A stretch of 64,000 nt of DNA. It comes from Hydractinia symbiolongicarpus (taxonomy: Eukaryota > Cnidaria > Hydrozoa > Anthoathecata > Hydractiniidae). This document shows positions 37,051-51,617 of the stretch, one piece after another. The stretch spans positions 22,875,650 to 22,939,649 of the forward strand of contig NC_079887.1 of the NCBI RefSeq assembly GCF_029227915.1. The letters are read 5' to 3'. The notes beneath the pieces are model-generated. The model saw only the letters and a list, made by a program, of their open reading frames with translations, was not told the origin of the DNA and searched no databases. A program made the translations under genes and the position numbers. Position 1 is the stretch's first letter, and each line of letters begins with the position of its first letter.

Positions 37051-37707
37051 TATTTTTACAAGACAAAGTTAAAGTTTTATCAACTCTAGGTACCAAAAAC
37101 TTACTTATGGCAGCTACGAGGAAAACAAAGATATAAGGAGCTTAAATAGTTTTGCATCGATTGTGTAAGTTTACTATACCAGCAGCATCCATTTTTGTTT
37201 TAACACTTTAGGGTAAATAAAATAAAAGAAGCAAAAGGATAGATAAAGAAATATACAAGTTAATAGTATATAATATACAAGTTTTTTTTCGACAAGTGAA
37301 GCAACTCCTTAGAAATAATTACTTAAGGGGGCTATCAAAACGGCTGTTGGTTTTCGAGCTAATGGTGGCGGTAAAGTTTATGATAACTAATGATAAAAAC
37401 AACATCCTAAATATCCTCTACATATATTGAATATTCATATATTACTCGATACCATAATTTACTCGATAAATATAACGTACCTTGCTTTTAACTCAAGTTT
37501 TCTAATACAATAAACTTCAAACATTTTGAACTAGCTATCTAGCAAGTACAAGTTTGTTGCATATAAGTACCAGTTGAATCAACAACAATAACTTTTAAAT
37601 CTTTTTAGCGATATTAATTACCTTCTTAAAGCTAGTAACGTAACACATTTCTAACAAATACATCTTCTTGTGTTGGCTCTGTTCTCTCGTCAAAACAAAC
37701 TTTCTAT
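37051..37707. other. AT-rich stretch of unit A, no gene seen
   Basis: Nothing recognised apart from fading similarity to the satellite at its left end. Confidence 0.35.
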
Positions 37708-38115
37708 TTACTGATATTTAATACATTTTACAGTGCTGGTGGATGTATCTTTAAATGCATAACTTTTTTTGAAATCCTCAATTTTGACGACAATATTACT
37801 CAATGGGCATCCTGCACGCATGTTTGTAGCCTTGAAGTCTTTATAGATGATACTTTCTGATGTAGAGAAAAAAAATTATATGCATAAGTGCTCTCACGTA
37901 GTACCATATTTACATGGTCATTAAAAACAGTAAGCAACTCTTTCAAGTTGTGTACCACTTGTCAATGGTGTGGTGAAGCAACTTTCAAATCTTATGTCAT
38001 TCTTATGCTGGAGTTGGCTGACTTTTAAATTTATTTCTTACCGTTTAATTTTCGTGCTCAGAACCGCGAAATTCCTTGTTGCGTCTTGAGTACAACAATT
38101 TCAACTCTGATTTCG
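37708..38115 (-). pseudogene. Possible intron-containing gene remnant (unit A)
   Basis: On the minus strand, 37856 down to 37708 is open after a strong acceptor (ttttttttctctacatcag) and ends in TAA. It reads SIIYKDFKATNMRAGCPLSN, then VVKIEDFKKSYAFKD. Just upstream, about 37953 to 37898 reads VVHNLKELLTVFNDHVNMVL and ends at a gtgaga donor. The two join in phase, but the intron would be only 41 bp. A further coding-like stretch with a strong gtaaga donor lies at about 38035-38115. The start is not found and the family is unknown. It could be an old gene or a mobile-element gene. Confidence 0.35.
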
Positions 38116-41100
38116 GCGGCTGTGTGTGTTATAAATGATTAGATTGGCCTCAAAAAATTTGATATATTGGACTGACATTTATTACTTGTTGTTTTTAGTA
38201 GGTTTTGTTTTTAAAGAGCATCACAAAAGTTGGATATAAAGCGATTTCCTCCAATTCACTTAAAACTAAAGTCAAACCATAAGTATATCCTAGAAAACGA
38301 TCGGTTGTTTTCGAAATATTGGTTTGTTTAGCTAAAAAAGATAATGAATTAGGACTTTAATTGTTAGTAAACTTGTGACTTCTAAACCAATCAGAATACT
38401 TTACTGGTACTTATTTTTAAGGCAATAACCCTCGCTATTGTCATGAACTAGAATTATGGTGTCATTCAGTAAAGCTAAAAAGTTCAAGAAATGTCAGCAG
38501 TTTGTGGAAAATTGATCTCGATTGAGAAAAAAATAACTTTCTCCGCACAAAAAAAAACGCGTTCGCCAAAGTCATGACAGAAAATCATTAACGACCTGCT
38601 TGTAGTATTAATAATTTCACGTCATTTGCAATAATAAATTGTCACAATGTTTTTTTTTTTAAATCACAAATTTATTTGCTCAAAAATTAGTATTACTTAA
38701 GAAACAGTAAATTAATATGCATAACGGTTTCAATTGGTTAAACGTCGAGATCACGGAAATAATGACTGTAGAACACAACCTCATTGTAAGAACATTTCTC
38801 TTATAAACACGAGAGTTGACTGATGTTATCTTAAGCACTACGCAACACTTTTTCTTTCGTTCAGGATCGAACATCAAGTAAATTTTGAAATGCAATGTAA
38901 AGTCTGTATTGACGCGAAAAAAAAAAGAAACTTTTAATTCTTAGTCCCTTAAAAATTGTTTTCAAACCCAAGTAAATGTGTCTTTTGATAAATTAAGAAT
39001 ACAAATTGTTTCTTCCATTAAAGCCCCAATGACTAGTAATTACCTATAATGCCCATCTCGTGATTCTTAAAACTGTGTTTCTTATGAAAAGATGTGTGTA
39101 ATAAACTAAAAATACAAAACTACTATGTTTACATTTTATACCTTTTCATGATTTCAAGTTCAATAGATAGGTAAGGCAAGATGCATTTATAAGGGAGTTC
39201 TTAGCAGAAACATGCCAATTACAGTGAGAGTACAACAAAGGTAAAATTATTGTATTTCATGATATACAAAATTTCATAAAGAATTACTAAAATGACTACA
39301 CATACTGTGATATATAAGAATACAAAGTAAAAAGAAAAGATAACGCTCAAAGATTCAGGCTGTCCATTCATTAAAAATAAATATGCTCCATAAATGATTT
39401 ATTAGCTATAGTGACACTTGTAGTGAGTTCACTATAATTTATCTGTATCCGGAACTTAGTGTTTTTACACAAACTGTCATTTAAAACAAGTATCTTTTCA
39501 ATGTTTAAACTTTTATTGGTATCTACAATACAAAGGAACGTTTTTAGTACACCTTTCGTCAATATTATTTCATTCTGCATGTTCACTACATTTCTGTCCA
39601 AGCGTTCAGGTCAAATTTGGGTGTTGCCAACAGCTCGTGGAACATCCCCTATAAAAATATTTTCACGACTCATATAAAAAAATATAATAAATAAAGACAA
39701 TACACAAATGAATACAACCGAAGATGATACAAATAAATACCAAAAATATTACCTTTCACTTTTAGATGATAACATATATCCATATCAAGGATTTTCCATT
39801 CCTTAGTTTCACTATAATAACAACCATAATATGTGAGAAAATGAAGTGGAAATCCATTTGAAATACTTTGAACAGTTTACTCCACATACTGAATGCAAAG
39901 TCATTTAAATACTTAAATTCAACAAGAGAAGTATGTTCCATTTTTTCCCTAAACATTGGTTTTTAAAATACATTTCTTACCATAAAAGGTTAGTTACAAA
40001 GTTATCAGAAATAGCATAACTATATTCATCACTTTAATCACTATATACGTAAGATATTTTGAAAAGCACATTCTTTAGAAAAAAGATTTTTTTGTTAAGA
40101 AATACTCCAAAAATGTCACAATTTCTAAAAGTTTATACAGAAATAAGTTCTAATAAATGGGAGAAATAAAACCAACTTTTTAGCTAAAATATATGCTGAC
40201 TACACGTCCTTTTTTTATAAGACGAATTATTATCTGAGGCTCAAAAAACCTCAAAACCTTAAGAAAATTTTAAGAAAATCCCTAGCCTCAGCATGTTAAG
40301 ATCCAATTTTTGGAGACCATTCACAGCTTTTAAACCATAATTTCAAAACACAAAACAATCAAGTTTCTTATTTATTAATGAAATATACATCCTAGCAAAG
40401 TTTTATTGTAAAAATAACAAAAGAAGTTTATTTTTTCATTAAAAATAAAGATGTCTTCAAAAAATACATAACTATAACTTCAAATAAAACATGGAACTAG
40501 TTTAATTTGAGTCAGAATAAAGTCAGAATAAAGGAATAAAAATTAAGAAAATATTTACGAAACCTAATGTAATTCCGGTATTCTGCTAAAAAAATTGAGG
40601 CACAGGTCAAAAATTGGTTTTCTTATAAAAAAAAAATGTGTATAATAACAACACATGGAATAAGATTTTATTAATTTCATTTAAGAACAGAATACTGTCA
40701 AAGTTTTATCTTTTTGTTAAAAGTTACAGGTTATGTCACCAAACCAGTCGCATCTTTTTTTTAAAAAAAAAAAAATAAATTGGATAAATAAAACCAATTG
40801 CAAGTTTTCCAATAAACCATGTATTCGAAATGTGCACTTGATTATGAGCAATTAAACACAATATACAAAAAAGTTTGTGTTAACAACATTATCATGAGTT
40901 CAAATGTTGAGTGTATTATATATAAGGTTATTCTGACCAACCGAAAGGTTGCTCAAAAACTCACAATTACAGAATGAGTTTCATATATATATATAGATAA
41001 ATTATTTCATGTTTTCTTGTATATCTTGATGAAAATTAAAAATTAAAATGACTTGGTTTCAAAAACAAAAAAAAAATATGCAGAACTCCCTTTGATTTTT

Positions 41101-41790
41101 TTCTATCAAACTCTTACACATTACTATTATTTTGAAGTTGGACGTACGCTTATGCTCTATTTGGGTCTTGCGTTAATGACATTCAATGAGGTGAAGGAAA
41201 TATTGAAAAACAGGAGCTGTTCATGTTTTATCCAAATATAGGACACTTTTTATTGGATGTGATAAGTGTGAAAAAATTAGTGTTACCCGTACACCTAAGC
41301 TTCCTAATAGTGGCCATTTTCTTAGCCTGTGCCAGGTAAAAAGTTTCCTAAAGCTTCTTAAAAGTATCTTTAAATTACATTTGGCTTTTTTGAGTCCACA
41401 ATTTTATAAAGTGTTTCTTATAAAAAAAATTATAGTGACGTTTACCTTTTTTTAAAGTTTCTAGTTAAATCAGTTCTTTATTCTCCTCCCTCTGCTATTC
41501 ATGCTATTAAACAAAAATAAAAAAGCTCAAGACTTGTATCACTCCTAACAAGAGTACTGAATTAGCAAAACAAATTCTAGTAAACAAAGAAACCTGCTGT
41601 ATGTCAGGGACTCTACTAGTGGATCGAAAAGATATGCAGAAGTTTTTACTCATTGTTTTGCTTTGCATTGAATTATTACTTAGAATCCAACTAAAAATAT
41701 GTTTACCTTTTTAGTATTGTCCTTTATTTTTGCTATCAAATCAAAAATGTCGGCTTAAAATACCTCAGTGTGCAACTTTAATCTTGCTCT
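38116..41790. other. AT-rich stretch of unit A, no gene seen
   Basis: Frames of 62-76 codons (for example 38680-38895 minus, 39371-39601 minus) have no domain and no supporting start or splice signals. Confidence 0.35.
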
Positions 41791-41796
41791 TCTCTT

Positions 41797-42210
41797 GGTG
41801 CCATTAAACACCCAAAATGTCAATATCCAAATGATAAACAAACTTTTGGGCAATGGCATTTTGTGGGTATAGCGGAACCGGGTTAAGATACAACAAAAAC
41901 ATGTGATTAGGAATAAAAGCTCACTCCATATCTTTCCTATAAGCCATAAAAGTTTTAAAATAAGTAATTAAAATAAAATTATATTGATTACTTTTTGGTG
42001 CCGCTAAGGCAGTGTTTTTACAAACCATGAATGTTTTTTTGAGGGCTTAGCGGCACCGGATTTCCGAAGTGCTAGAAGTAACCAAACCTGGCTTAACGAG
42101 TGTTTATTGACTTATTTATTCAATTAAACCAACCCAGGGTTTATTTACGATAAGAAAACGTTGGTGCCGCTAACCCCGCATTTTAACAAACGTATTTTTG
42201 GTGCCGCTAA
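41797..42210. repeat. GGTGCCGCTAA motif cluster, right end of unit A
   Basis: Motif copies are at 41797 (ggtgccattaa), 41869-41879 (inverse, agcggaacc), 41997-42007 (direct), 42047-42057 (inverse), 42163-42173 (direct) and 42200-42210 (direct). The last is only about 20 bp from the CTGT array. Several copies continue as ccccgcattttaac or acacgcat, matching the satellite. Repeated at 55299-55712 in unit B. Confidence 0.8.
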
Positions 42211-42227
42211 CCACACATATGCTTCTA

Positions 42228-42902
<675 letters not shown>

Positions 42903-42912
42903 TTTCACCAAT

Positions 42913-43277
42913 GTGTGTTTACCGGCACCAAAGTGTGTATAAACACCGCCTTAGCGGCACCAACTATTTTATCGGCACCAAATTTGGTGCCGGTAAATTT
43001 ATTGCTGCTATGCCCATAAAATAGTGTTTCTAAGTATTTAAAAGTGATTTATTTTGGTGCCGCTAAACCACAAATTTTTAACAGACACGATTGTAAAATT
43101 GTGGGTTTAGCGGAACCAAAATTTTTGAAAAATAAAAGTGTTTTTAGTCTGTCATATATGCATCACATTTACTACAAGGCCGATAAACTTCCTTACTTTG
43201 CTTTTTTTTCCTTTACTTTAGCCATAAACACTATAAATTTCTACGTGTGTTAAAACGTGGGTTTAGCGGAACCTGAA
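42913..43277. repeat. GGTGCCGCTAA motif cluster, left end of unit B
   Basis: Copy of 29411-29775, with the palindrome at 42973-42992. Confidence 0.8.
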
Positions 43278-44980
43278 AAATAACAAACTTTACATTTGAT
43301 TTTTCTTTTTTATGTTTTGTTTTTTGTTAACATATACTTCTGAGTAACTACTAACTGGAATATTCCGTTAAAACGTATTGTGGAGGTTTTGCAGTTTTTA
43401 TATAAGATCTCTATATTATTTTTGGCCGCTAAAAAAATTGAAATTCTGAAAACACACGAAAATACTTTGTTGTGACGGAAATTGTAAAATTAAAAGACGA
43501 CCAAACACGTGGTTTTTTTTCATGAGCCGCGAACAATCCTTTATACTAATACCCGTGTTCTTTGTGTTCGCAACAGTTTCACTGCAGATTTATTTTACTT
43601 AACTTATAATACTATAAAGTGTAAAATCTAAATGGTAAAGAATACGTGCATGCAATCTGCATGCAATTTACAGGACATTTAAACACAATAGTATTGTAGG
43701 CCATAGATATAATTTATTTTATCTCTATGTGTAGCCCATATATGGCGAATGAATAAAAGATTTTTGGTTGGCTTAATAAGAAATGTTTAATTGCTTTATA
43801 ATATCAGTGAGATTTTTGATACGTTTCACTAAAATATTATATTAAGTATACATTTGCTGAAAAAATTAAAGAAACTCCTAGTCCTGGCTAATTCAGGAGT
43901 TGGATTTTTATGCAAAATACATTAAACGTGTAGCTTACAAGTGGCTGGTGCTCTTTTTCTGAATCACAAAAAAGTGCAAAATGAAATTATGGAGCGGAAC
44001 ATAACAAATTCCCACAAAAGAAATACCTTCAAATAACAGTTTGTCTAATTTGATCATTTTGTTGTCAAATTTATACATAAAAATAGCTCTTAAACAAACA
44101 GAGTTGAAGTGGGACCAGAATGGAATTTTACATAAAATGTTCTGATATTATTATTCCAAAAAATTGAACAGGACAAGCGATGGTAAGGGACAACATTCGC
44201 AAACTGCAGTGATTATTACTAAAACTACAAAATTGTTTACAGACAGGTTACAAAAGAGAACTTATATCATGTATGGTACAACCAAACCTTATCTTAATAT
44301 CGCCGCCGGCATTCAAGTGTTTTAAAAAGCGTGCAGAATCTAAGCCGATGCTTGCGTGAGTAAAAGGCAAAAATCAGCTACACTTTCCCAAAAAGTAGCA
44401 GTAATTAATATTCGTTACCTCAAAATAAAAAGTAAATATTAGTTTTGGCGGAAGGACAATCCTTTTATCGTTAAAGTTAGATCTTAAAGGCTTTAGCGTC
44501 TACATTTTAGTTATTCCAAATGTATTATATGCCATAAAAAGTCATAGGATGCCAAAAAGTTTTTCATGAACCTGAAAGATTGGGTCAGAAATAGCAATGT
44601 ATTTCTTAAAAGAAAAAACTTATTTCTTATCAAAGTTTTGTAAATAATATTCTTCACAATTATGTCAGGGAAAACTTTTTTCGCTTTTTTCTGTTATTTT
44701 TTATTAAAGCAGTTTAGACACCTGACATCGCCACTCTTCATCTGTAAAATTAAAACTACAAGTGACACACTTTTACAATATTGCGCAGTAGACTCCCGGT
44801 TAATCAAAGCCCCACGGGCGATAAGAATTTGCTTCGAATAACTGAAATTGGAGGTGTTTATAAAAAAAAGACATATTTAGATACTACTGTACTGTTTTAA
44901 CTAATAATAATACCAGAAACAACTTATTAATAATGCCTAAAAAATCTTTTATTAAAGCTGGCTTTTTTGTTTCACAATAG

Positions 44981-45184
44981 TGTTTACTGCCGTGGCTGTT
45001 ATAGATGAGAAAGAGAATGTAGTGGGGCATTTACCAAAAGGAACAAGTGCCAAATACGCAAAGACCATATTTTACTTTGTCAAATTAGATCCACTGAATA
45101 TTTATTTGCATAGCGAAAGTCACAGAAAAAGCTATAAATCTTGGTCATGACAAAGAAGAAGAATTGTTTGCTCTATATTTCTAG
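44981..45184 (+). pseudogene. HIRAN-like exon remnant (unit B)
   Basis: Copy of 31479-31682 with the same frameshift, so the decay predates the 13.5 kb duplication. Confidence 0.5.
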
Positions 45185-46286
45185 AAATGGAGAAATGATA
45201 AGTGTTGAAAAGGTTGCTTTGTACATAGTTATATTTTTATGAACAGGACGAATATTTTCATCTTCAAAGCTTTTTTTTAAAGTTAAAAAACCTTATTTTT
45301 GCTCTAAATTTTCAATAACTGGGTGAGTATTTGGTTCAGGGAGTAAGATAACAGCCTTAAATAACTGAAATTTCAAATAACCGAGGGAAATTTACGTTAA
45401 ATTCTGTTAAAAAAATTTGCGGGAAATACAATCTTTTCATATAACCTAAAATAAGAATATGTGCAGGTTCGAATATAGTCTACTATACTTTATATAAAAT
45501 GTTGTTTGCCCGTGTAATAAAAATTTGAAATTCTGAGAGCTATACATAATACATACAAAAAATACGCCAAATTGCGTTAATTAATACACGTGTCAAAAGT
45601 TTTGCTGTTAGCTACTTTAGACTACGTGCTAAATAAACTAATTTTTACAAAAAATGGATAATAAATACCTTGACGCCTTATTTATTATCCTTCTAAGTAA
45701 ACTCAATACACACTACTATTTTGTCGTCTTTACTTTTATTGTCAGTCATTATTTTGCTACGGAACTTTGGAACTTTCGTCAATGTTCATCCATTGACTTT
45801 TGTTTCTCTAGATTAAATGCGTTAAAATTAGTCTAGATTACTGCGAATTGAATTAGCTGTTGGAGGGGCGTTGTACAAGTTGCACGTTGTAAATGTATGT
45901 ATAATTGATCAAATCTCTTTGTAAGTACATAAAATAACTAGCTCATAATTTTGTTTGGACTTCCTTATCCTGTTAAAAGTCAATGACATTAGAATGGAAT
46001 GAACACAGTTTTGTAGATTTGAGTTTAATTTATTAGTCAGTGATATTGAATTGTTCATAAATGAAGTTATCTATCTGACAACACATTGTCCTAAAAAACC
46101 AAAGAGAAATCCGCGAGAGTTAGTTTCGCAAGTCCTGATATGTCGCAAGAATTGAATTGTGTAAATTTTACGAAAAAGGAAATTTCATGACATTCTCAAT
46201 TTATATCATTTTCTAACAGCTTTTATGTAACAGACATAAAAAAGATTGTTACAATTTAAATTTTAATTATATCGATTTCTAGGTTG

Positions 46287-47412
46287 CCTTTCTCTACGAA
46301 TTTAATTTACCTGGACTTCAATACCCTCTCCAATGCCAAGCTCTTCAGTGTAAACATTTTTACTCTCATAGCAACATAAAGGATTTGTTCGAATCTGTAA
46401 ATATGGAACTTATCGATATAAATGAGTGGTTTCGTGCAAACAAATTGTCTTTAAATATAAAAAAACCTAATATAGTAGAAGATTTAGTAGAAGAGATCAC
46501 ATTCCTTTAAAACTACCAAAATTAGCAATAAACAATATAGAAATTGAAAGGGAAACAGAAAGTAAATTTCTTGGAGTAATCCTAGATCAAAATATTACTT
46601 GGAATAAACATATTGAATTGGTAGAAAACAAAATCTCGAAAAATATTGGTATTCTTTGTAGAGCTAAATCTATTTGAACCAGATGTGTTTAAAAAACATA
46701 TACTTCTCACTAATTCACTCGTACATAAACTATGCAAACACAGGACCAAATAAAAACCAATTTTAAGCAAACAAAAACGAGCAACTAGGATAATTTACCA
46801 CCAGGATCATGGCACTCACTCAAGGCATTTAATGAAAGATATAAAGGCGCTTAACGTTTATGAAATAAATGTCTATCAACACTTAATCTTCATGTTTAAA
46901 GTTAAATATAAGTTAGCACCACAAACATTCAACAATAGTTTTGAGCTAATAAATCACAATTTTTCGACTAGATTTCGTAAAAATAATCTAAGGCAACCAA
47001 AAATTGTTACGCAGCGAACTAGTTTTGCTATATCTAAAAGAGGACCACATCTATGGAATAACTTTTTAGACAGAGATTTAAAAAAGTTCACATCATTATG
47101 TGTTTTTAAGCAGTGTGTGAAAAATTTTATTGCGAAATTTGAAAACGAAGTTACTTTCTTTCAAATAACAACAAGGAATAATAACTCTCTACTCTAACGA
47201 AACTTATGGTGGAGCTTGGTGATAAGGCAAAATTGCTTTCTGCAAGCTCCAGTCAGTCTTTTAATTTTTTTCGTATGGTTTAAGATCTTTAATATACAAG
47301 CTGATGTATGTATATATTTTCTATTTACTTTTAAACGATACGAACTTGTATATATAAACGAACTTGAAACTCTCTTTGACGAAAAGAACACACACTACTA
47401 CTACTACTACTA
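46287..47412 (+). mobile_element. 5'-truncated non-LTR retrotransposon (unit B)
   Basis: Copy of 32785-33910. The C-terminal open frame is at 46832-47197 and the ACT/TAC tail is at 47392-47412. Not a separate insertion. Confidence 0.8.
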
Positions 47413-47497
47413 AACAGAAGGGGGAAATACCTAAAGTTTACGGAAAACAATTTTGCTAATTTCGCGAATAACGACCATCCTTAGTGCCAACTATTTT

Positions 47498-50400
47498 AAT
47501 TAATTTTAATAAATTCTCACCTAAGCAAACTTATAAAGGCTTAAGATGAAAATGAGGAAAGAAATGAATCAGACATTTTTGCGTTACTGGTGTGTGTTTT
47601 CCTTTGCAAATGACATCTTTTTTATATATAGACACTCTGAGATAGATAATACAGAATTTTAATACATATTTGTGATGTAAGAAACAGGTGCCGCTAAACA
47701 CGCATTGTTACATGTCAACATCAATTTCATAAATTCTTACCATAGCAAACTCTTAAATGTTTAAGATAGAAATGAAGAGAGCTAAGAATTAACACTTTTC
47801 CGTTAATGGTGTCTGTTTTCCTTTGTAAATGACATCTTTTTGACATTTAAACACTCTCATATAGATAATACAGAATTTTAATACAAATTTGCGATGTAAA
47901 AAATAGGTGCCGCTAAACACGCATTGTTACATGTCAACAACAGTTTGATAAATTCTCACCTAAGCAAACTTATAAAGGCTTAGCATAAAAATGAAGAAAG
48001 CTAAGAATTAAAAACTTTGGCGTTAATGGTGTCTGTTTTCCTTTGTAAATGACTTCTTTTTGACATTTAAACACTCTCATATAGATAATGCAGAATTTTA
48101 ATACATATTTGCGATGTAAAAAATAGGTGCCGCTAAACACGCATTTTTACATGTCAACAACAGTTTGATAAATTTTTACATTAGCAAACTCATAAAGGCT
48201 TAAGATGAAAATGAAGAATGCTAAGAATTAAACACTTTTACGTTAATGGTATCTGTTTTCCTTTCCAAACGACATCCTTTTGACATTAAACACTCTCATA
48301 TAGATAATACAGAATTTTAATACAAATTTGCGATGTAAAAAATAGGTGCCGCTAAACACGCATTTTTACATGTCAACAACAGTTTGATAAATTCTTACAT
48401 TAGCAAACTCATAAAGACTTGGCATAAAAATGAAGAAAGCTAAGAATTATAAACTTTTACGTTAATGATGTCTGTTTTCCTTTCTAAACGACATCCTTTT
48501 GACATTAAAACACTCTGAGATAGATAATACAGAATTTTAATACATATTTGCGATGTAAAAAATAGGTGCCGCTAAACACGCATTGTTACATGTCAACAAC
48601 AGTTTGATAAATTCTCACCTAAGCAAACTTATAAAGGCTTAAGATGAAAATGAGGAAAGGAAGCGATCAGACATTCTTGCGTTAATGGTGTGTGATTTCT
48701 TTTGTAAATGACATCTTTTAGACATATAGACACTCTGAGATAGATAATACAGAATTTTAATACATATTTGCGATGTAAAAAATAGGTGCCGCTAAACACG
48801 CATTTTTACATGTCAACAACAGTTTGATAAATTCTCACCTAAGCAAACTTATAAAGGCTTGGCATAAAAATGAAGAAAGCTAAGAATTAAAAACTTTGGC
48901 GTTAATGGTGCCTGTTTTCCTTTTTAAACGACATCATTTTGACATTAAAACACTCTGAGATAGATAATACAGTGTTTCAATACATATTTGCGATGTAAAA
49001 AATAGGTGCCGCTAAACACGCATTCTTACATGTCAACAACAGTTTGATAAATTTTTACATTAGCAAACTCATAAAGGCTTAAGATGAAAATGAAGAATGC
49101 TAAGAATTAAACACTTTTACGTGAATGGTATCTGTTTTCCTTTCCAAACGACATCCTTTTGACATTAAACACTCTCATATAGATAATACAGAATTTTAAT
49201 ACAAATTTGCGATGTAAAAAATAGGTGCCGCTAAACACGCATTGTTACATGTCAACAACAGTTTGATAAATTCTCACCTAAGCAAACTTACAAAGGCTTA
49301 GCAAAAAAATGAAGAAAGCTAAGAATTAAAAACTTTGGCGTTAATGGCGTCTGTTTTCCTTTGTAAATGACTTCTTTTTGACATTTAAACACTCTCATAT
49401 AGATAATGCAGAATTTTAATACAAATTTGCGATGTAAAAAATAGGTGCCGCTAAACACGCATTGTTACATGTCAACATCAGTTTCATAAATTCTTACCAT
49501 AGCAAACTCATAAAGGCTTAAGATAAAAATGAGGAAAGAAAGGAATCAGACATTTTTGCGTTACTGGTGTGTGTTTTCCTTTGTAAATGACATCTTTTTT
49601 AGATATAGACACTCTGAGATAGATAATACAGAATTTTAATACATATTTGTGATGTAAGAAACAGGTGCCGTTAAACACGCATTGTTACATGTCAACATCA
49701 ATTTCATAAATTCTTACCATAGCAAACTCTTAAATGTTTAAGATAGAAATGAAGAGAGCTAAGAATTAACACTTTTCCGTTAATGGTGTCTGTTTTCCTT
49801 TGTAAATGACATCTTTTTTAGATATAGACACTCTGAGATAGATAATACAGTGTTTTAATACATATTTGCGATGTAAAAAATAGGTGCCGCTAAACACGCA
49901 TTTTTACATGTCAACAACAGTTTGATAAATTTTTACATTAGCAAAATCATAAAGGCTTAAGATGAAAATGAAGAATGCTAAGAATTAAACACTTTTACGT
50001 TAATGGTATCTGTTTTCCTTTCCAAACGACATCCTTTTGACATTAAACACTCTCATATAGATAATACAGAATTTTAATACAAATTTGCGATGTAAAAAAT
50101 GGAGGCCGCTAAACACGCATTGTTACATGTCAACAACAATTTGATATATTTTTACATTAGCAAACTCATAAAGGCTTAAGATGAAAATGAAGAATGCTAA
50201 GAATTAAACACTTTTACGTTAATGGTGTCTGTTTTCCTTTGTAAATGACTTCTTTTTGACATTCAAACACTCTCATATAGATAATGCAGAATTTTAATAC
50301 ATATTTGCAATGTAAAAAATAGGTGCCGCTAAACACGCATTGTTACATGTCAACTTTGATAAATTCTCACCTAAGCAAACTTATAAAGTCTTAAGATGAA

Positions 50401-50552
50401 AGTGAGGAAAGAAAGGGATCAGACATTTTTGCGTTAATGGTGTGTGTTTTCCTTTGTAAATGACATCTTTTTTAGATATAGACACTCTGAGATAGATAAT
50501 ACAGAATTTTTATACGTATTCGCGATGTAAGAAACAGGTGCCGTTTACAGCA
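47498..50552. repeat. Satellite of ~220-bp monomers, about 14 copies (unit B)
   Basis: Copy of 33996-37050 with the same number and order of monomer subtypes. One substitution was noticed at 48677. Confidence 0.95.
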
Positions 50553-51209
50553 TATTTTTACAAGACAAAGTTAAAGTTTTATCAACTCTAGGTACCAAAA
50601 ACTTACTTATGGCAGCTACGAGGAAAACAAAGATATAAGGAGCTTAAATAGTTTTGCATCGATTGTGTAAGTTTACTATACCAGCAGCATCCATTTTTGT
50701 TTTAACACTTTAGGGTAAATAAAATAAAAGAAGCAAAAGGATAGATAAAGAAATATACAAGTTAATAGTATATAATATACAAGTTTTTTTTCGACAAGTG
50801 AAGCAACTCCTTAGAAATAATTACTTAAGGGGGCTATCAAAACGGCTGTTGGTTTTCGAGCTAATGGTGGCGGTAAAGTTTATGATAACTAATGATAAAA
50901 ACAACATCCTAAATATCCTCTACATATATTGAATATTCATATATTACTCGATACCATAATTTACTCGATAAATATAACGTACCTTGCTTTTAACTCAAGT
51001 TTTCTAATACAATAAACTTCAAACATTTTGAACTAGCTATCTAGCAAGTACAAGTTTGTTGCATATAAGTACCAGTTGAATCAACAACAATAACTTTTAA
51101 ATCTTTTTAGCGATATTAATTACCTTCTTAAAGCTAGTAACGTAACACATTTCTAACAAATACATCTTCTTGTGTTGGCTCTGTTCTCTCGTCAAAACAA
51201 ACTTTCTAT

Positions 51210-51617
51210 TTACTGATATTTAATACATTTTACAGTGCTGGTGGATGTATCTTTAAATGCATAACTTTTTTTGAAATCCTCAATTTTGACGACAATATTA
51301 CTCAATGGGCATCCTGCACGCATGTTTGTAGCCTTGAAGTCTTTATAGATGATACTTTCTGATGTAGAGAAAAAAAATTATATGCATAAGTGCTCTCACG
51401 TAGTACCATATTTACATGGTCATTAAAAACAGTAAGCAACTCTTTCAAGTTGTGTACCACTTGTCAATGGTGTGGTGAAGCAACTTTCAAATCTTATGTC
51501 ATTCTTATGCTGGAGTTGGCTGACTTTTAAATTTATTTCTTACCGTTTAATTTTCGTGCTCAGAACCGCGAAATTCCTTGTTGCGTCTTGAGTACAACAA
51601 TTTCAACTCTGATTTCG
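51210..51617 (-). pseudogene. Possible intron-containing gene remnant (unit B)
   Basis: Copy of 37708-38115. Confidence 0.35.
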
